A stretch of DNA of 9,999 nt, from assembly GCA_947278105.1 (NCBI GenBank), contig CAMYOR010000023.1:1-9999 (forward strand), read 5' to 3'. Under the pieces are notes generated by a model. That model was not told the DNA's origin, did no database searches, and saw only the letters and a program-made list of their open reading frames with translations. The position numbers and the translations under genes were made by a program. The stretch is from an uncultured Tissierellia bacterium (GTDB taxonomy: Bacteria; Bacillota; Clostridia; Tissierellales; Peptoniphilaceae). Every line of letters starts with the position of its first letter. The first letter of the stretch is position 1. Of this stretch, positions 1 through 6,278 are shown piece after piece.

Positions 1-47
1 GAGATCCTGAGATGTCTCGTGGGCTCGGAGAGGTGTATAAGAGACAG
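1..47 (+). other. Nextera sequencing adapter (artefact)
   Basis: These bases are not genomic. Bases 1-5 (GAGAT) match the end of the Illumina P7 primer. Bases 6-13 (CCTGAGAT) sit where the i7 index belongs and match, from memory, the index called N715. Bases 14-28 (GTCTCGTGGGCTCGG) are the read-2 Nextera adapter. Bases 29-47 are the 19-bp transposon mosaic end with one difference (G for T at base 32). Translated on the plus strand this gives SRGLGEVYKRQ, one residue from the well-known adapter-derived peptide SRGLGDVYKRQ. The native insert starts at about base 48. Confidence 0.97.
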
Positions 48-527
48 GTGCTTGACCCCCCGGGACCCTGTCTCCTCATTGGTCCCAAACATGACCCGGA
101 TCCTCCGATCCAACGGAATATTAAGGTCCCGAATGGCCCGAAGAGCATAGATGGCCCCAATCGTCGCCCCCTTGTCATCCGAGACCCCCCGGCCATACAT
201 CCGGCCCTCATGGATTTCACCCCCAAAAGGCGGGTAGGTCCAGTCGTCCCCCGCGGGGACAACGTCCAGGTGGCCCAGGACCATCACCATCTCTTCTCCT
301 TCCCCGTATTCCAGGTAGCCGACCTGGTTATCGACATTGACGGCTTTAAAGCCAAATTTTTTCCCCAGGGAAAGGGCATATTCCAGGGCCTTTTCAGGGC
401 CGGACCCGTAGGGAGCCCCCTCTTCGGGGGCTCCCCCCACACTGTTGATCTGAATCGCCCCTGAAATCCCCTCAAAGATTTCTTCTTTTTGATCTAAAAT
501 GGCCTGATTGAGCTTCTGATAATCCAT
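48..527 (-). CDS. pepV: PepV/Sapep-type M20 dipeptidase (3' end missing)
   Basis: First 160 codons of a cytoplasmic, metal-dependent M20 family dipeptidase, cut at its 3' end by the contig edge; PepV proteins are about 470 residues, so roughly a third is present. The reading frame is open from the ATG at 527 to the adapter junction. Visible family motifs are GHLDVVPAGDDW at residues 85-96 (metal ligand His86), GVSDDKG at 114-120 (bridging Asp118) and NEETGS at 150-155 (catalytic and ligand Glu151/Glu152). They fall within one or two residues of the positions known in Lactobacillus PepV. The start is supported by AAAGGA five bases upstream. The enzyme should hydrolyse dipeptides to amino acids. 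It lies 71 bp behind the SGNH hydrolase gene on the same strand, so it may belong to the same transcript or be an independent housekeeping gene. Confidence 0.9.
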
Positions 528-598
528 ATTGTTCCTTTCTGAAAAAAACTCCGCCCCTTGCCCAAAAGCTTATGGCCTCAGGGCTTTTTTACCCCGGT

Positions 599-1255
599 CT
601 ATAAAAGAGCCCACTCCTCCACTAGCTTCCGATAATAGAGGTCGGCCAGCTCCCGGTGGCCCTCCGCAGTCAGGTGCATATAGGTCACCGGGTCCACCGG
701 GCTTTTCATCTCGGCATCTGCATCCACAAAATAGGCCCCCAAAAAATCTGCCCACTTCTTTATCTCCCCGGGCAACTTTTCCGTTTTCCGGTCGCAGCCG
801 GGCCCCATGGGAAGGCCCATGTCGGGATTTTTCAAGTAATCTTTGTCTATCGCCTGGGGGGCAGTAAGAACCAGGGTCGGCTTTCCCTCCCTCCAGGCAT
901 CTTTAAGAGAGAGGGCCTTTTCTGCCAGAAACTTGATGCCCAGCCCGATACATTCGGCATTGGCCCCGAACCTTTCCTTGGCATCGTTGGTCCCCAGCAT
1001 AATCATAAGGATGTCCACGGGCTTATGGGAATACATACAAAAGGCAATGGCATCCATCCCCGAGACGCACTCCCGAAGGGGGTCGTCAAAGACCGAGGTC
1101 CTTCCGTTCATCCCCTCTTCGACCAGGTTCGCCCTCTCCCCCAGCTTACTTTGCAAAAGCCGGGTCCAGCGGATCTCCTCCCCGTACCGGCCGCCGGTAT
1201 AGGGATCATAGCCATAGGTATTCGAATCTCCAAAACAGAGAATGTTTTTTTTCAT
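599..1255 (-). CDS. SGNH/GDSL-family hydrolase (esterase-like)
   Basis: A 218-residue protein of the SGNH hydrolase superfamily, whose members hydrolyse ester or acetyl groups of small molecules, lipids or sugars. Block I is FGDSNTYG at residues 8-15 with nucleophile Ser11. Block II is GMNGRT at 48-53 with oxyanion Asn50. Block III is LGTND at 87-91 with Asn90. Block V is DPVTYMHLTAEGH at 188-200 with catalytic His194. The Asp that normally lies three residues before the His is Thr191 here; Asp188 or another acid may substitute. There is no signal peptide, so it is probably cytoplasmic. The ATG at 1255 has GAGGAG six bases upstream, and that site overlaps the bioY stop codon (TGAGGAG), so the gene is translated with the biotin genes. 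Its substrate cannot be told from the sequence; removal of an acyl group from a metabolite of this pathway is only a guess. Confidence 0.9.
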   Translation of the reverse strand: MKKNILCFGDSNTYGYDPYTGGRYGEEIRWTRLLQSKLGERANLVEEGMNGRTSVFDDPLRECVSGMDAIAFCMYSHKPVDILMIMLGTNDAKERFGANAECIGLGIKFLAEKALSLKDAWREGKPTLVLTAPQAIDKDYLKNPDMGLPMGPGCDRKTEKLPGEIKKWADFLGAYFVDADAEMKSPVDPVTYMHLTAEGHRELADLYYRKLVEEWALL

Positions 1256-1265
1256 CCCACACTCC

Positions 1266-1820
1266 TCAATTGATTTTCGTTTTTTCCAAAGACAACCTTT
1301 GAAAAGCGGTTTTTCTCGTGATCAGATAAGCCATGGCCACCTTCGCGAGGTCCCCGGGAAGAAAAGCCAAAAAACCCGCCTGCAGGATTTTTATACCCCC
1401 AAAATGGAGTCCCTGAACAGTATTTAGGATATAGGCCATATAGGGAAGGCCCAATAGGTAGGGCAAAAAACCGGCAGCCAAAAGAGAAAGAAGAAGGCGC
1501 TGAGAAAGATTTTTTCCCGGTGCCTTTCGAAAGAGAAGGGACCCGGCCCAGGCTGAAAAAATAAAGCCCAGGACAAAGCCAAAGGAGGGCATAAGGACCA
1601 AGGCCGGCCCCCCGGTAAAGAGCACTTTTAATAGAAGATGGACCACCATGGCCATCGTCGCCTCCACGGGATTCAGGAAAATGGCCGCACAGCTTACGGC
1701 CAGGGTCTGCATGGTCACCGGGACCGGCCCCACCGGAATCCGAACAAAGCCGCAAAGGAGGGTCAGAAGCCCGAAAAGGGCTGGCCGGGTCATTGATTTC
1801 GGATGAAAATAAGAATTCAT
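1266..1820 (-). CDS. bioY: BioY biotin ECF transporter S-component
   Basis: A 184-residue integral membrane protein matching BioY, the biotin-binding S-component of energy-coupling factor transporters. The family signature RIPVGPVPVTMQTL is at residues 27-40. Hydrophobic membrane segments fall near 13-26, 36-50, 55-67, 78-96, 108-133 and 147-167, and the typical PGDLAK ending is at 155-160. Length is normal for the family. The ATG overlaps the birA stop by four bases (ATGA at 1817-1820), and GAAGGA lies about six bases upstream, so it is translationally coupled to biotin ligase. No EcfA1/A2/T genes are in the window, so it presumably uses a shared ECF module elsewhere (inference). With birA and two carrier-domain genes in the same run, its job is to supply biotin for the carboxylase parts encoded upstream. 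Confidence 0.93.
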   Translation of the reverse strand: MNSYFHPKSMTRPALFGLLTLLCGFVRIPVGPVPVTMQTLAVSCAAIFLNPVEATMAMVVHLLLKVLFTGGPALVLMPSFGFVLGFIFSAWAGSLLFRKAPGKNLSQRLLLSLLAAGFLPYLLGLPYMAYILNTVQGLHFGGIKILQAGFLAFLPGDLAKVAMAYLITRKTAFQRLSLEKTKIN

Positions 1821-2608
1821 GGGTTTTCCTTCTTTTGAATTTGAACCTGGCCGAAAGACAGGCTCTCCCTTTCCCCATTGGCTTTCTCAGCTAAAAGGCT
1901 CCCGTCTTCTCCGATATCCAGGGCCCGGGCCTCAAATATCCGCCCTCCCCTTTCATAGGTGATCTCTTTTCCAAGGGTCTGGCAGAGGGACCGGTAAAGG
2001 GCGATTCCCCTTTTTTTCTCTTGGGGATAAAGGGCAAAAAATTCTTGAAGAATTTCTCCGGTAAGCCGGATCCGGTCGAAGTCCGGGGGAAGGTCCCTGT
2101 AGAGGGCCCCGGCCCGGTCCCTGATTTCTGGGGGAAAGCCTTCCGGCGGCTCTTTAAGGTTTATGCCGATCCCCAGGATGATCCCGGCCCTTCCGCCGGC
2201 CCCCTCTTCCAGGACCGTCTCGGTCAAAATCCCCCCGACCTTTTTCTCCCCCAGCTGAAGGTCATTGACCCAGCGAAGAGAAATTTCCTTCCCAAAAATT
2301 TTTTTCAGGGCAAGATGGACCGCGCAGCCCGCCAAAAGGGTCAGGACCCCCGGTTCGGCCGGAAAGTCCTCCTCCCACCAGGCAAAACTCAGATAAAGGC
2401 CGCCCGGGGGGGAATAAAAAGACCGGCCCCGCCTCCCCCGGCCTGAGGTCTGCTCCTTTGCCAGGTAAATTAGGGGCCCTGGAGCCCCCTCCTTCATCCG
2501 ATTTTTGGCCTCCTCGTTGGTCGAGGGCGAGGAGGCTAAAAAATGAAGCTCCGCTTCTGACCAGGGTGGACATAGGCTGAGGCGGAGCTTTTTTTCTTCT
2601 GGATTCAT
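1817..2608 (-). CDS. birA: Biotin protein ligase (BirA, no DNA-binding domain)
   Basis: A 263-residue biotin-[carboxyl carrier protein] ligase that makes biotinyl-5'-AMP from biotin and ATP and transfers biotin to the lysine of carrier domains. Motifs, numbered from the chosen start, are STN at 29-31, EQTSGRGRRGR at 52-62 (biotinyl-AMP loop), RWVNDL at 112-117 (usually KWPND), KVGGILTE at 123-130 (Lys123 aligns with catalytic Lys183 of E. coli BirA) and GIGINL at 146-151. The last ~55 residues form the small C-terminal domain. It begins directly with the catalytic domain, so it is a monofunctional ligase without the N-terminal helix-turn-helix. Start choice: an ATG at 2614 touches the GAAGGG ribosome site with no spacing, whereas the ATG at 2608 lies six bases from it and is preferred. 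It lies 47 bp after accC and overlaps bioY. Confidence 0.95.
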   Translation of the reverse strand: MNPEEKKLRLSLCPPWSEAELHFLASSPSTNEEAKNRMKEGAPGPLIYLAKEQTSGRGRRGRSFYSPPGGLYLSFAWWEEDFPAEPGVLTLLAGCAVHLALKKIFGKEISLRWVNDLQLGEKKVGGILTETVLEEGAGGRAGIILGIGINLKEPPEGFPPEIRDRAGALYRDLPPDFDRIRLTGEILQEFFALYPQEKKRGIALYRSLCQTLGKEITYERGGRIFEARALDIGEDGSLLAEKANGERESLSFGQVQIQKKENP

Positions 2609-2655
2609 GGTCATCCCTTCTCGTGCAAGTTCCTTTTCATTACAGGTCCCTATCT

Positions 2656-4014
2656 TTAGAGACTGGGCTTAATTCTGTCAAGGAAGCCTTCAATAAAAGC
2701 GGTGTCGCAGTGGCCCTTTTGAAACTCCGGATCAGAAACCAGAAGGTACTGGAAGTCCAGGTTGGTCTTAATGCCCGTGATCACCATCTCGTCCAGGGCT
2801 GTCTGCATCTTGGCAATGGCCATCTCCCGGTTATCGGCATGGACGATGACCTTGGCGATCAGGGAGTCGTAGTCCGTGGGAATCACGTAATTGTCGTAGA
2901 TTCCCGTATCGCACCGGACCCCACAGCCTCCAGGAAGGTGGGTGTAGCCAATTTTTCCCGGGCTGGGGATAAAGTGGTTCATGGGATCTTCGGCGTTAAT
3001 CCGGCACTCAATGGCGCAGCCCCGGATCGGGAGGTTCAGGTAGGCTTCCGGAATCTCTTCTCCGTTGGCAATCCGGATCTGCTCCTCCACCAGGTCAATG
3101 CCCGTGACCATCTCCGTTACCGGGTGCTCGACCTGAATCCGGGTGTTCATTTCCATAAAATAGAACCTTTGGTTTTCATCCACAATAAATTCGATGGTCC
3201 CCGCACCCAGATAGTGGACGGTCTCCGCCGCCCTTCTCGCCGCCTCAAACATCTTTTCCCGGGCCTGGGGGCCAAGGTTGGTGGAGGGGGATTCTTCAAT
3301 GAGCTTCTGGTGGTTTCGCTGGATCGAGCAGTCTCTTTCCCCGAGGCTGATGACATTGCCAAAGTGATCAGCCAAAATCTGGACCTCCACGTGATGGGGG
3401 TTGGTAATCAGCCGCTCCAGATACATTTTATTGTCGGCAAAGGCCCGGATGGTCTCCTGCTGGGCGATATGAAACTGAGAAAGGAAGTCCCTTCTCTGAT
3501 AGACCTCCCTCATTCCCTTTCCCCCGCCCCCGGCCGAAGCCTTGATCATAATCGGGAAGCCGACCTGGTCCGCAATTTTAAGGGCCTCTTCCGCATCGGT
3601 GACCTCCCCCTCACTTCCGGGAATCACCGGGACCTTGGCCTCCTTCATCCTCTGCTTGGCATGGGACTTTTCGCCCATCAGCTCCATCACTTCTGCGCTA
3701 GGGCCGATAAAGATAATGTCCTGGTTTTCGCACCGGCGGACAAATTCAGGATTTTCCGAAAGAAACCCATATCCCGGGTGAATGGCGTTGGCCCCGGTCA
3801 CCTCACAGGCCGAGAGAATCCGGTCCATATTTAGATACGACTCCGAAGCCGCCCCAGAACCAATGCAGATCGCTTCATCAGCCATTTGCACGTGAAGGGC
3901 ATCCTTATCGGACTCGGAATAGATGGCCACGGTCGGAATCTTCAGATTCCGGCAGGCCCGGCAGATACGGATGGCGATCTCGCCCCGATTTGCAACAAGA
4001 ATTTTATTGATCAT
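2656..4014 (-). CDS. accC: Biotin carboxylase (AccC-type, ATP-grasp)
   Basis: A 452-residue biotin carboxylase that carboxylates carrier-bound biotin using ATP and bicarbonate. It is full length: N-terminal domain from NKILVANRGEIAIR (3-16); ATP-grasp Gly-rich loop KASAGGGGKGM (158-168); ERDCSIQRNHQKLIEE (226-241); EMNTRIQVEHPVTEM (288-302) with Glu288, Asn290 and Arg292; and ECRINAED (336-343) with catalytic Arg338. These positions coincide with E. coli AccC numbering. The ATG at 4014 is preferred over an in-frame TTG at 4026 because it gives the canonical MxNKIL start; it overlaps the upstream carrier gene by 11 bases. In isolation it would be called acetyl-CoA carboxylase AccC. Here its neighbours are PxpB/PxpC carboxyltransferase-like subunits and carrier domains, with no accA or accD in the window, so I infer that it charges the PxpC-fused carrier. 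A dual role in acetyl-CoA carboxylase is possible. Confidence 0.97.
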   Translation of the reverse strand: MINKILVANRGEIAIRICRACRNLKIPTVAIYSESDKDALHVQMADEAICIGSGAASESYLNMDRILSACEVTGANAIHPGYGFLSENPEFVRRCENQDIIFIGPSAEVMELMGEKSHAKQRMKEAKVPVIPGSEGEVTDAEEALKIADQVGFPIMIKASAGGGGKGMREVYQRRDFLSQFHIAQQETIRAFADNKMYLERLITNPHHVEVQILADHFGNVISLGERDCSIQRNHQKLIEESPSTNLGPQAREKMFEAARRAAETVHYLGAGTIEFIVDENQRFYFMEMNTRIQVEHPVTEMVTGIDLVEEQIRIANGEEIPEAYLNLPIRGCAIECRINAEDPMNHFIPSPGKIGYTHLPGGCGVRCDTGIYDNYVIPTDYDSLIAKVIVHADNREMAIAKMQTALDEMVITGIKTNLDFQYLLVSDPEFQKGHCDTAFIEGFLDRIKPSL

Positions 4015-4477
4015 AGGCGCCTGCAACTTTCAGGGAATAGAGCTCCTGCCCATATTCCACGCTTTCTCCATTGGCCAGGTGAATGCCCGTTATCAGCCCG
4101 TCTTTAGGGGCCCGGACCTCATCTCTTCTTTGAATCGCCTCGATATAGCAGAGGATTTGTCCCTCCTCCACCCTTTCTCCGGCCCTAACCAAGGGGCCGG
4201 AATGGTCATCCTTTTCACTGATAAAGACCCCGATCATGGGGGAATAGATCTGAATCACGGTCTCTCGCAGGCCCTTTTCCCCGAAGGAAAGGCCGGCTGG
4301 CTCTTTCTCGGATTCTTCTCCAGCCCCTTCCTTGAAGCTGGCCTCATCCGGCGAGAAAGAAGGCAGATCCTGCGGGCCGGAGAGCTCCAGGGAAAAATCC
4401 CCTTCCTGCCAGGAAAAAAAGGACAAATTCGATTGGTCCACCGTGTCGATTAACTCGCTCAAACGATCAAAATTCAA
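4004..4477 (-). CDS. BCCP-like biotinyl-domain protein lacking the biotin lysine
   Basis: A 157-residue protein built like an AccB: an N-terminal helical segment (1-35) ending in the BCCP-like GDFSLELSG, an acidic flexible linker (about 36-72), and a C-terminal biotinyl (barrel-sandwich) domain (about 73-150). The hairpin that should read EAMKM(M)NEI reads EAIQRRDEV (113-121), so the biotin-accepting Lys is Gln116 (codon CAA at 4132-4130, one base from AAA). The fold residues on both sides are kept (IYSPMIGVF, AGERVEEGQILCYIEA, GESVEYGQELYSL), so the protein probably folds but cannot be biotinylated by the standard mechanism. It starts with TTG, justified by AAAGGAGGAG five bases upstream of the start when counted from AGGAGG. 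It sits between divergent pxpC and accC, overlapping accC by 11 bases. Lysine-less BCCP homologues (plant BADC proteins) act as non-catalytic ACCase subunits; a similar role here is inference. Confidence 0.92.
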   Translation of the reverse strand: MNFDRLSELIDTVDQSNLSFFSWQEGDFSLELSGPQDLPSFSPDEASFKEGAGEESEKEPAGLSFGEKGLRETVIQIYSPMIGVFISEKDDHSGPLVRAGERVEEGQILCYIEAIQRRDEVRAPKDGLITGIHLANGESVEYGQELYSLKVAGAYDQ

Positions 4478-4480
4478 AGG

Positions 4481-4490
4481 CTCCTCCTTT
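4481..4490 (-). promoter_or_regulatory. Strong ribosome site for a TTG start
   Basis: The minus strand reads AAAGGAGGAG followed by CCT and TTG. The AGGAGG core (4488-4483) lies five bases before the TTG at 4477. This near-perfect Shine-Dalgarno match decides the TTG start of the lysine-less carrier gene, since no ATG with a comparable site begins that frame. Confidence 0.75.
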
Positions 4491-4493
4491 TCC

Positions 4494-5501
4494 CTATTTT
4501 AAGAGATTTTCAATCCGCTCTGCGGTATGGCGGATTCCGCCCGAAAGCCGGCTCTGCCGGTGAAGGATTTCTTCATAGTCCTTTAAAAGCATAAAATCGT
4601 CAATGAGAATCCGCTGGGCCTCTTCAACTTGAATCTTCTGAAAGCGGACCTTTTCTCCGGGCATCCGCTGGACCAGCTTGGGAATATCCGACGCAATGAC
4701 AACGGCGATATTCTTTTTCCGGTTTGCGGCTGGCCGGTCAGCCAGAAGGACATAGGGCATCCCCGTGGGGACGACCTGAACGGCCCCGAAGAGGGTCCCT
4801 TCCATGGGGATGGCATCGGGGCCCAGGTGGTCAATGGCCGGTCCCGCCAGCCCGTATTCCTCCCTGCCCGAAGCCTCCGTAATCTGAAATTCCGAAGAGT
4901 AAAAGCTGGCATAGGCTTCTTCGGTAAAGTATTGGTCCTGGGGCCAGGGGACCACCCGCAGGGTCAGGACCTCTTCGCTGGAGGGGATCTCCTCTTCCAG
5001 GTGACGGACCTGAAGCTCCCTTTGGCCCAAATAAACGTCAGCCGAAGCCAGGACGTCATTGACCGCCAGGGCCCGGCCTAAATAGCCGCCGAGGTGGTTA
5101 TCCAAATCCGTGGAAAAGCTTCCCAGGATCAGGGGGACTTTAATCCCCCCCGCAAAGGAGATATAGGCATACATTCCCCTTTGGAAGGACTCAATTTTTA
5201 AGATATCCCGGTTCTGACAGACATAGGTCCGGTAGGAATCAATCTTTTCTCCATTTAATGTGGCTTCCACCTTCGCCCCCGTGAGGGCGAAGGCCCCGGA
5301 GGAGGTAAATTCCAGGCTGGGCCCTTCTTTATGGCATTCCAAAACGGCTTCATTGACCGAATTTCCTACTAAGAGGTTGGCCAGGGCCAGGGCCCTTTGA
5401 TCCATGGCCCCGGAAGGGGAAAATCCATAACAGGCATAGCCCCTCCGGCCGATATCCTGAACGGTCGTTAAAAAACCGGCATCTAAGACTCGAAATCCCA
5501 T
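4494..5501 (-). CDS. Divergent PxpC/KipA-family carboxyltransferase-like subunit
   Basis: A 335-residue member of the PxpC/KipA (AHS2, urea-carboxylase CT-like) family, of normal length and intact. The N-terminus GFLTTVQDIGRRGYACYGF (9-27) and ANLLVGN (41-47) are classic, as are GGIKVPLILGSFSTDLDNHLG (two adjoining pieces, 118-127 and 128-138) and GTLFGAVQVVPTG (235-247). Two family signatures are degraded. SDRMGYRL has become SGREEYGL (211-218), and the DRQTTGGYTKIATV region has become DRPAANRKKNIAVV (255-268). It therefore keeps the fold but probably not the standard active site. The ATG at 5501 follows AAAGGAGGGAAC, an excellent ribosome site; an in-frame GTG at 5522 is less likely. It overlaps the end of divergent pxpB by 19 bases and lies 16 bases before the lysine-less carrier gene. 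It probably pairs with the adjacent divergent PxpB, as PxpB and PxpC do (inference). Confidence 0.92.
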   Translation of the reverse strand: MGFRVLDAGFLTTVQDIGRRGYACYGFSPSGAMDQRALALANLLVGNSVNEAVLECHKEGPSLEFTSSGAFALTGAKVEATLNGEKIDSYRTYVCQNRDILKIESFQRGMYAYISFAGGIKVPLILGSFSTDLDNHLGGYLGRALAVNDVLASADVYLGQRELQVRHLEEEIPSSEEVLTLRVVPWPQDQYFTEEAYASFYSSEFQITEASGREEYGLAGPAIDHLGPDAIPMEGTLFGAVQVVPTGMPYVLLADRPAANRKKNIAVVIASDIPKLVQRMPGEKVRFQKIQVEEAQRILIDDFMLLKDYEEILHRQSRLSGGIRHTAERIENLLK

Positions 5502-6229
5502 GTTCCCTCCTTTTTTATCCACTGGGGCTTGTAGGTTCCCGCATCGACCATGCTCTTAATGGAAGTGTATTCTTTTTCGGTGATCGGCTCGAAATGGAGG
5601 TAGTCTCCGGCTTCAAAGAGGATAACCTCCTCCTGATCGGGCTGAAAAAGCTGGAGGGGGGTTCTACCGATAATCCGCCAGTCTCCAGTAATGGGGAGGG
5701 CGAAGACCCCCAGCTCCTTGCCGCGAATGCCGATGGACCCGGCGGGGATATGGTCATGGGAAATGGCCCGGCGGGGCGTTTCCAGAGCGGGATCCAGGCC
5801 CAGGGCTGATCCATAGCCCGGTTCTCCCCCGAACATATAAACCCGGTAGTCTCTTTTGATAAAAAGGTCAATAGCCTGCTCTGAACTCATATTCCCGTTC
5901 TCGGCGATAAAGGAGACATCCGGCCCATAGGCTTTTTCAAAGCAGACCGGAAGGTCCAAAACCTTCCTCGCACTTTCAAAGTGAATGGGGGTTAGAGAAA
6001 CCAGGGAGTCCAAGAGCAGCCTCATATCCGTATATCCGATGGATTCCGGATCGTAGCGGATAAGAAGAGAATTGGTTGCAGGGATAATCTCCTGAATGGC
6101 CGGCTGATTTCTGGACCGGAGGAAGTGACTGAGCTCAACGACCTCCCGGTTGACCTCCTCGGAGATCTCCTGGCCGAAGGACACATAGAGGGCCCGGTCC
6201 CCAGCCGGCTGAATATTTAAGGTTTTCAT
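5483..6229 (-). CDS. Divergent PxpB/KipI-family subunit
   Basis: A 248-residue member of the PxpB/KipI (AHS1) family, exactly the length of the canonical pxpB in this window. The start IQPAGDRALYVSFG (6-19), PRRAISHDHIPAGSIGI (152-168) and WRIIGRTPL (184-192) place it in the family. The central signature, GFTPGFTYLGGLDP in the canonical copy, is GGEPGYGSALGLDP here (134-147). The preceding LHTAPDY is LFIKRDY (122-128), so its His is lost, and QTGIYP plus SPGGW are ELGVFA and ITGDW. The ATG at 6229 is the first start after an in-frame stop. Its AAAGGA site is far away (12 bases), suggesting weaker or structure-assisted translation. It follows the pxpC-carrier fusion by 49 bp, across a hairpin, and overlaps divergent pxpC by 19 bases. 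Canonical PxpB works with PxpC in 5-oxoproline hydrolysis; this copy's catalytic competence is doubtful. Confidence 0.92.
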   Translation of the reverse strand: MKTLNIQPAGDRALYVSFGQEISEEVNREVVELSHFLRSRNQPAIQEIIPATNSLLIRYDPESIGYTDMRLLLDSLVSLTPIHFESARKVLDLPVCFEKAYGPDVSFIAENGNMSSEQAIDLFIKRDYRVYMFGGEPGYGSALGLDPALETPRRAISHDHIPAGSIGIRGKELGVFALPITGDWRIIGRTPLQLFQPDQEEVILFEAGDYLHFEPITEKEYTSIKSMVDAGTYKPQWIKKEGTWDFES

Positions 6230-6258
6230 CCGGATTCAAGATCCTTTCTATTTCTTTC

Positions 6259-6277
6259 CCGGCTAAGGGTTAGCCGG
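6259..6277. promoter_or_regulatory. Intercistronic hairpin between the two modules
   Basis: A perfect inverted repeat, CCGGCTAA-GGG-TTAGCCGG (8-bp stem, 3-base loop), starts two bases after the TAG that ends the pxpC-carrier fusion. In the transcribed (minus) direction it is followed by an A-rich stretch with no U-run, so it is not a classic terminator. It more likely protects or processes the mRNA or tunes expression between the first and second module. On the plus strand it is followed by CCTATTTTTT and would look like a terminator, but no plus-strand gene ends there. Confidence 0.55.
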
Positions 6278-6278
6278 C

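Noticed and set aside
12..464. Plus-strand 150-codon ORF at the window start
   Set aside because: Its first codons are sequencing adapter, and the rest is antisense to the dipeptidase, whose motifs (GHLDVVPAGDDW, NEETGS) are unmistakable on the minus strand.
541..598. Possible terminator between the SGNH hydrolase and dipeptidase genes
   Set aside because: Only a 6-bp AAAAGC/GCTTTT pairing with a 13-base loop, and in the transcribed direction just four T's follow. Too weak to call.
2623..3834. Plus-strand ORF of 403 codons
   Set aside because: It lies antisense to accC, which has every biotin carboxylase motif. The long open frame is a by-product of the codon use, and its translation shows no recognisable domain.
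4012..4026. Extended accC start at TTG 4026
   Set aside because: The ATG at 4014 gives the conserved N-terminus and matches E. coli AccC residue numbering at Glu288 and Arg338; the extension adds four unrelated residues.
2656..4477. Plain acetyl-CoA carboxylase accB-accC operon
   Set aside because: The adjacent accB-like protein lacks the biotin lysine, no accA/accD follows, and the genes are embedded among pxpB/pxpC homologues, so this label would mislead.
4004..6229. Second module as pseudogenes
   Set aside because: All three frames are intact, of family length, overlapping or closely spaced, and two of the three have excellent ribosome sites, which does not look like decay.
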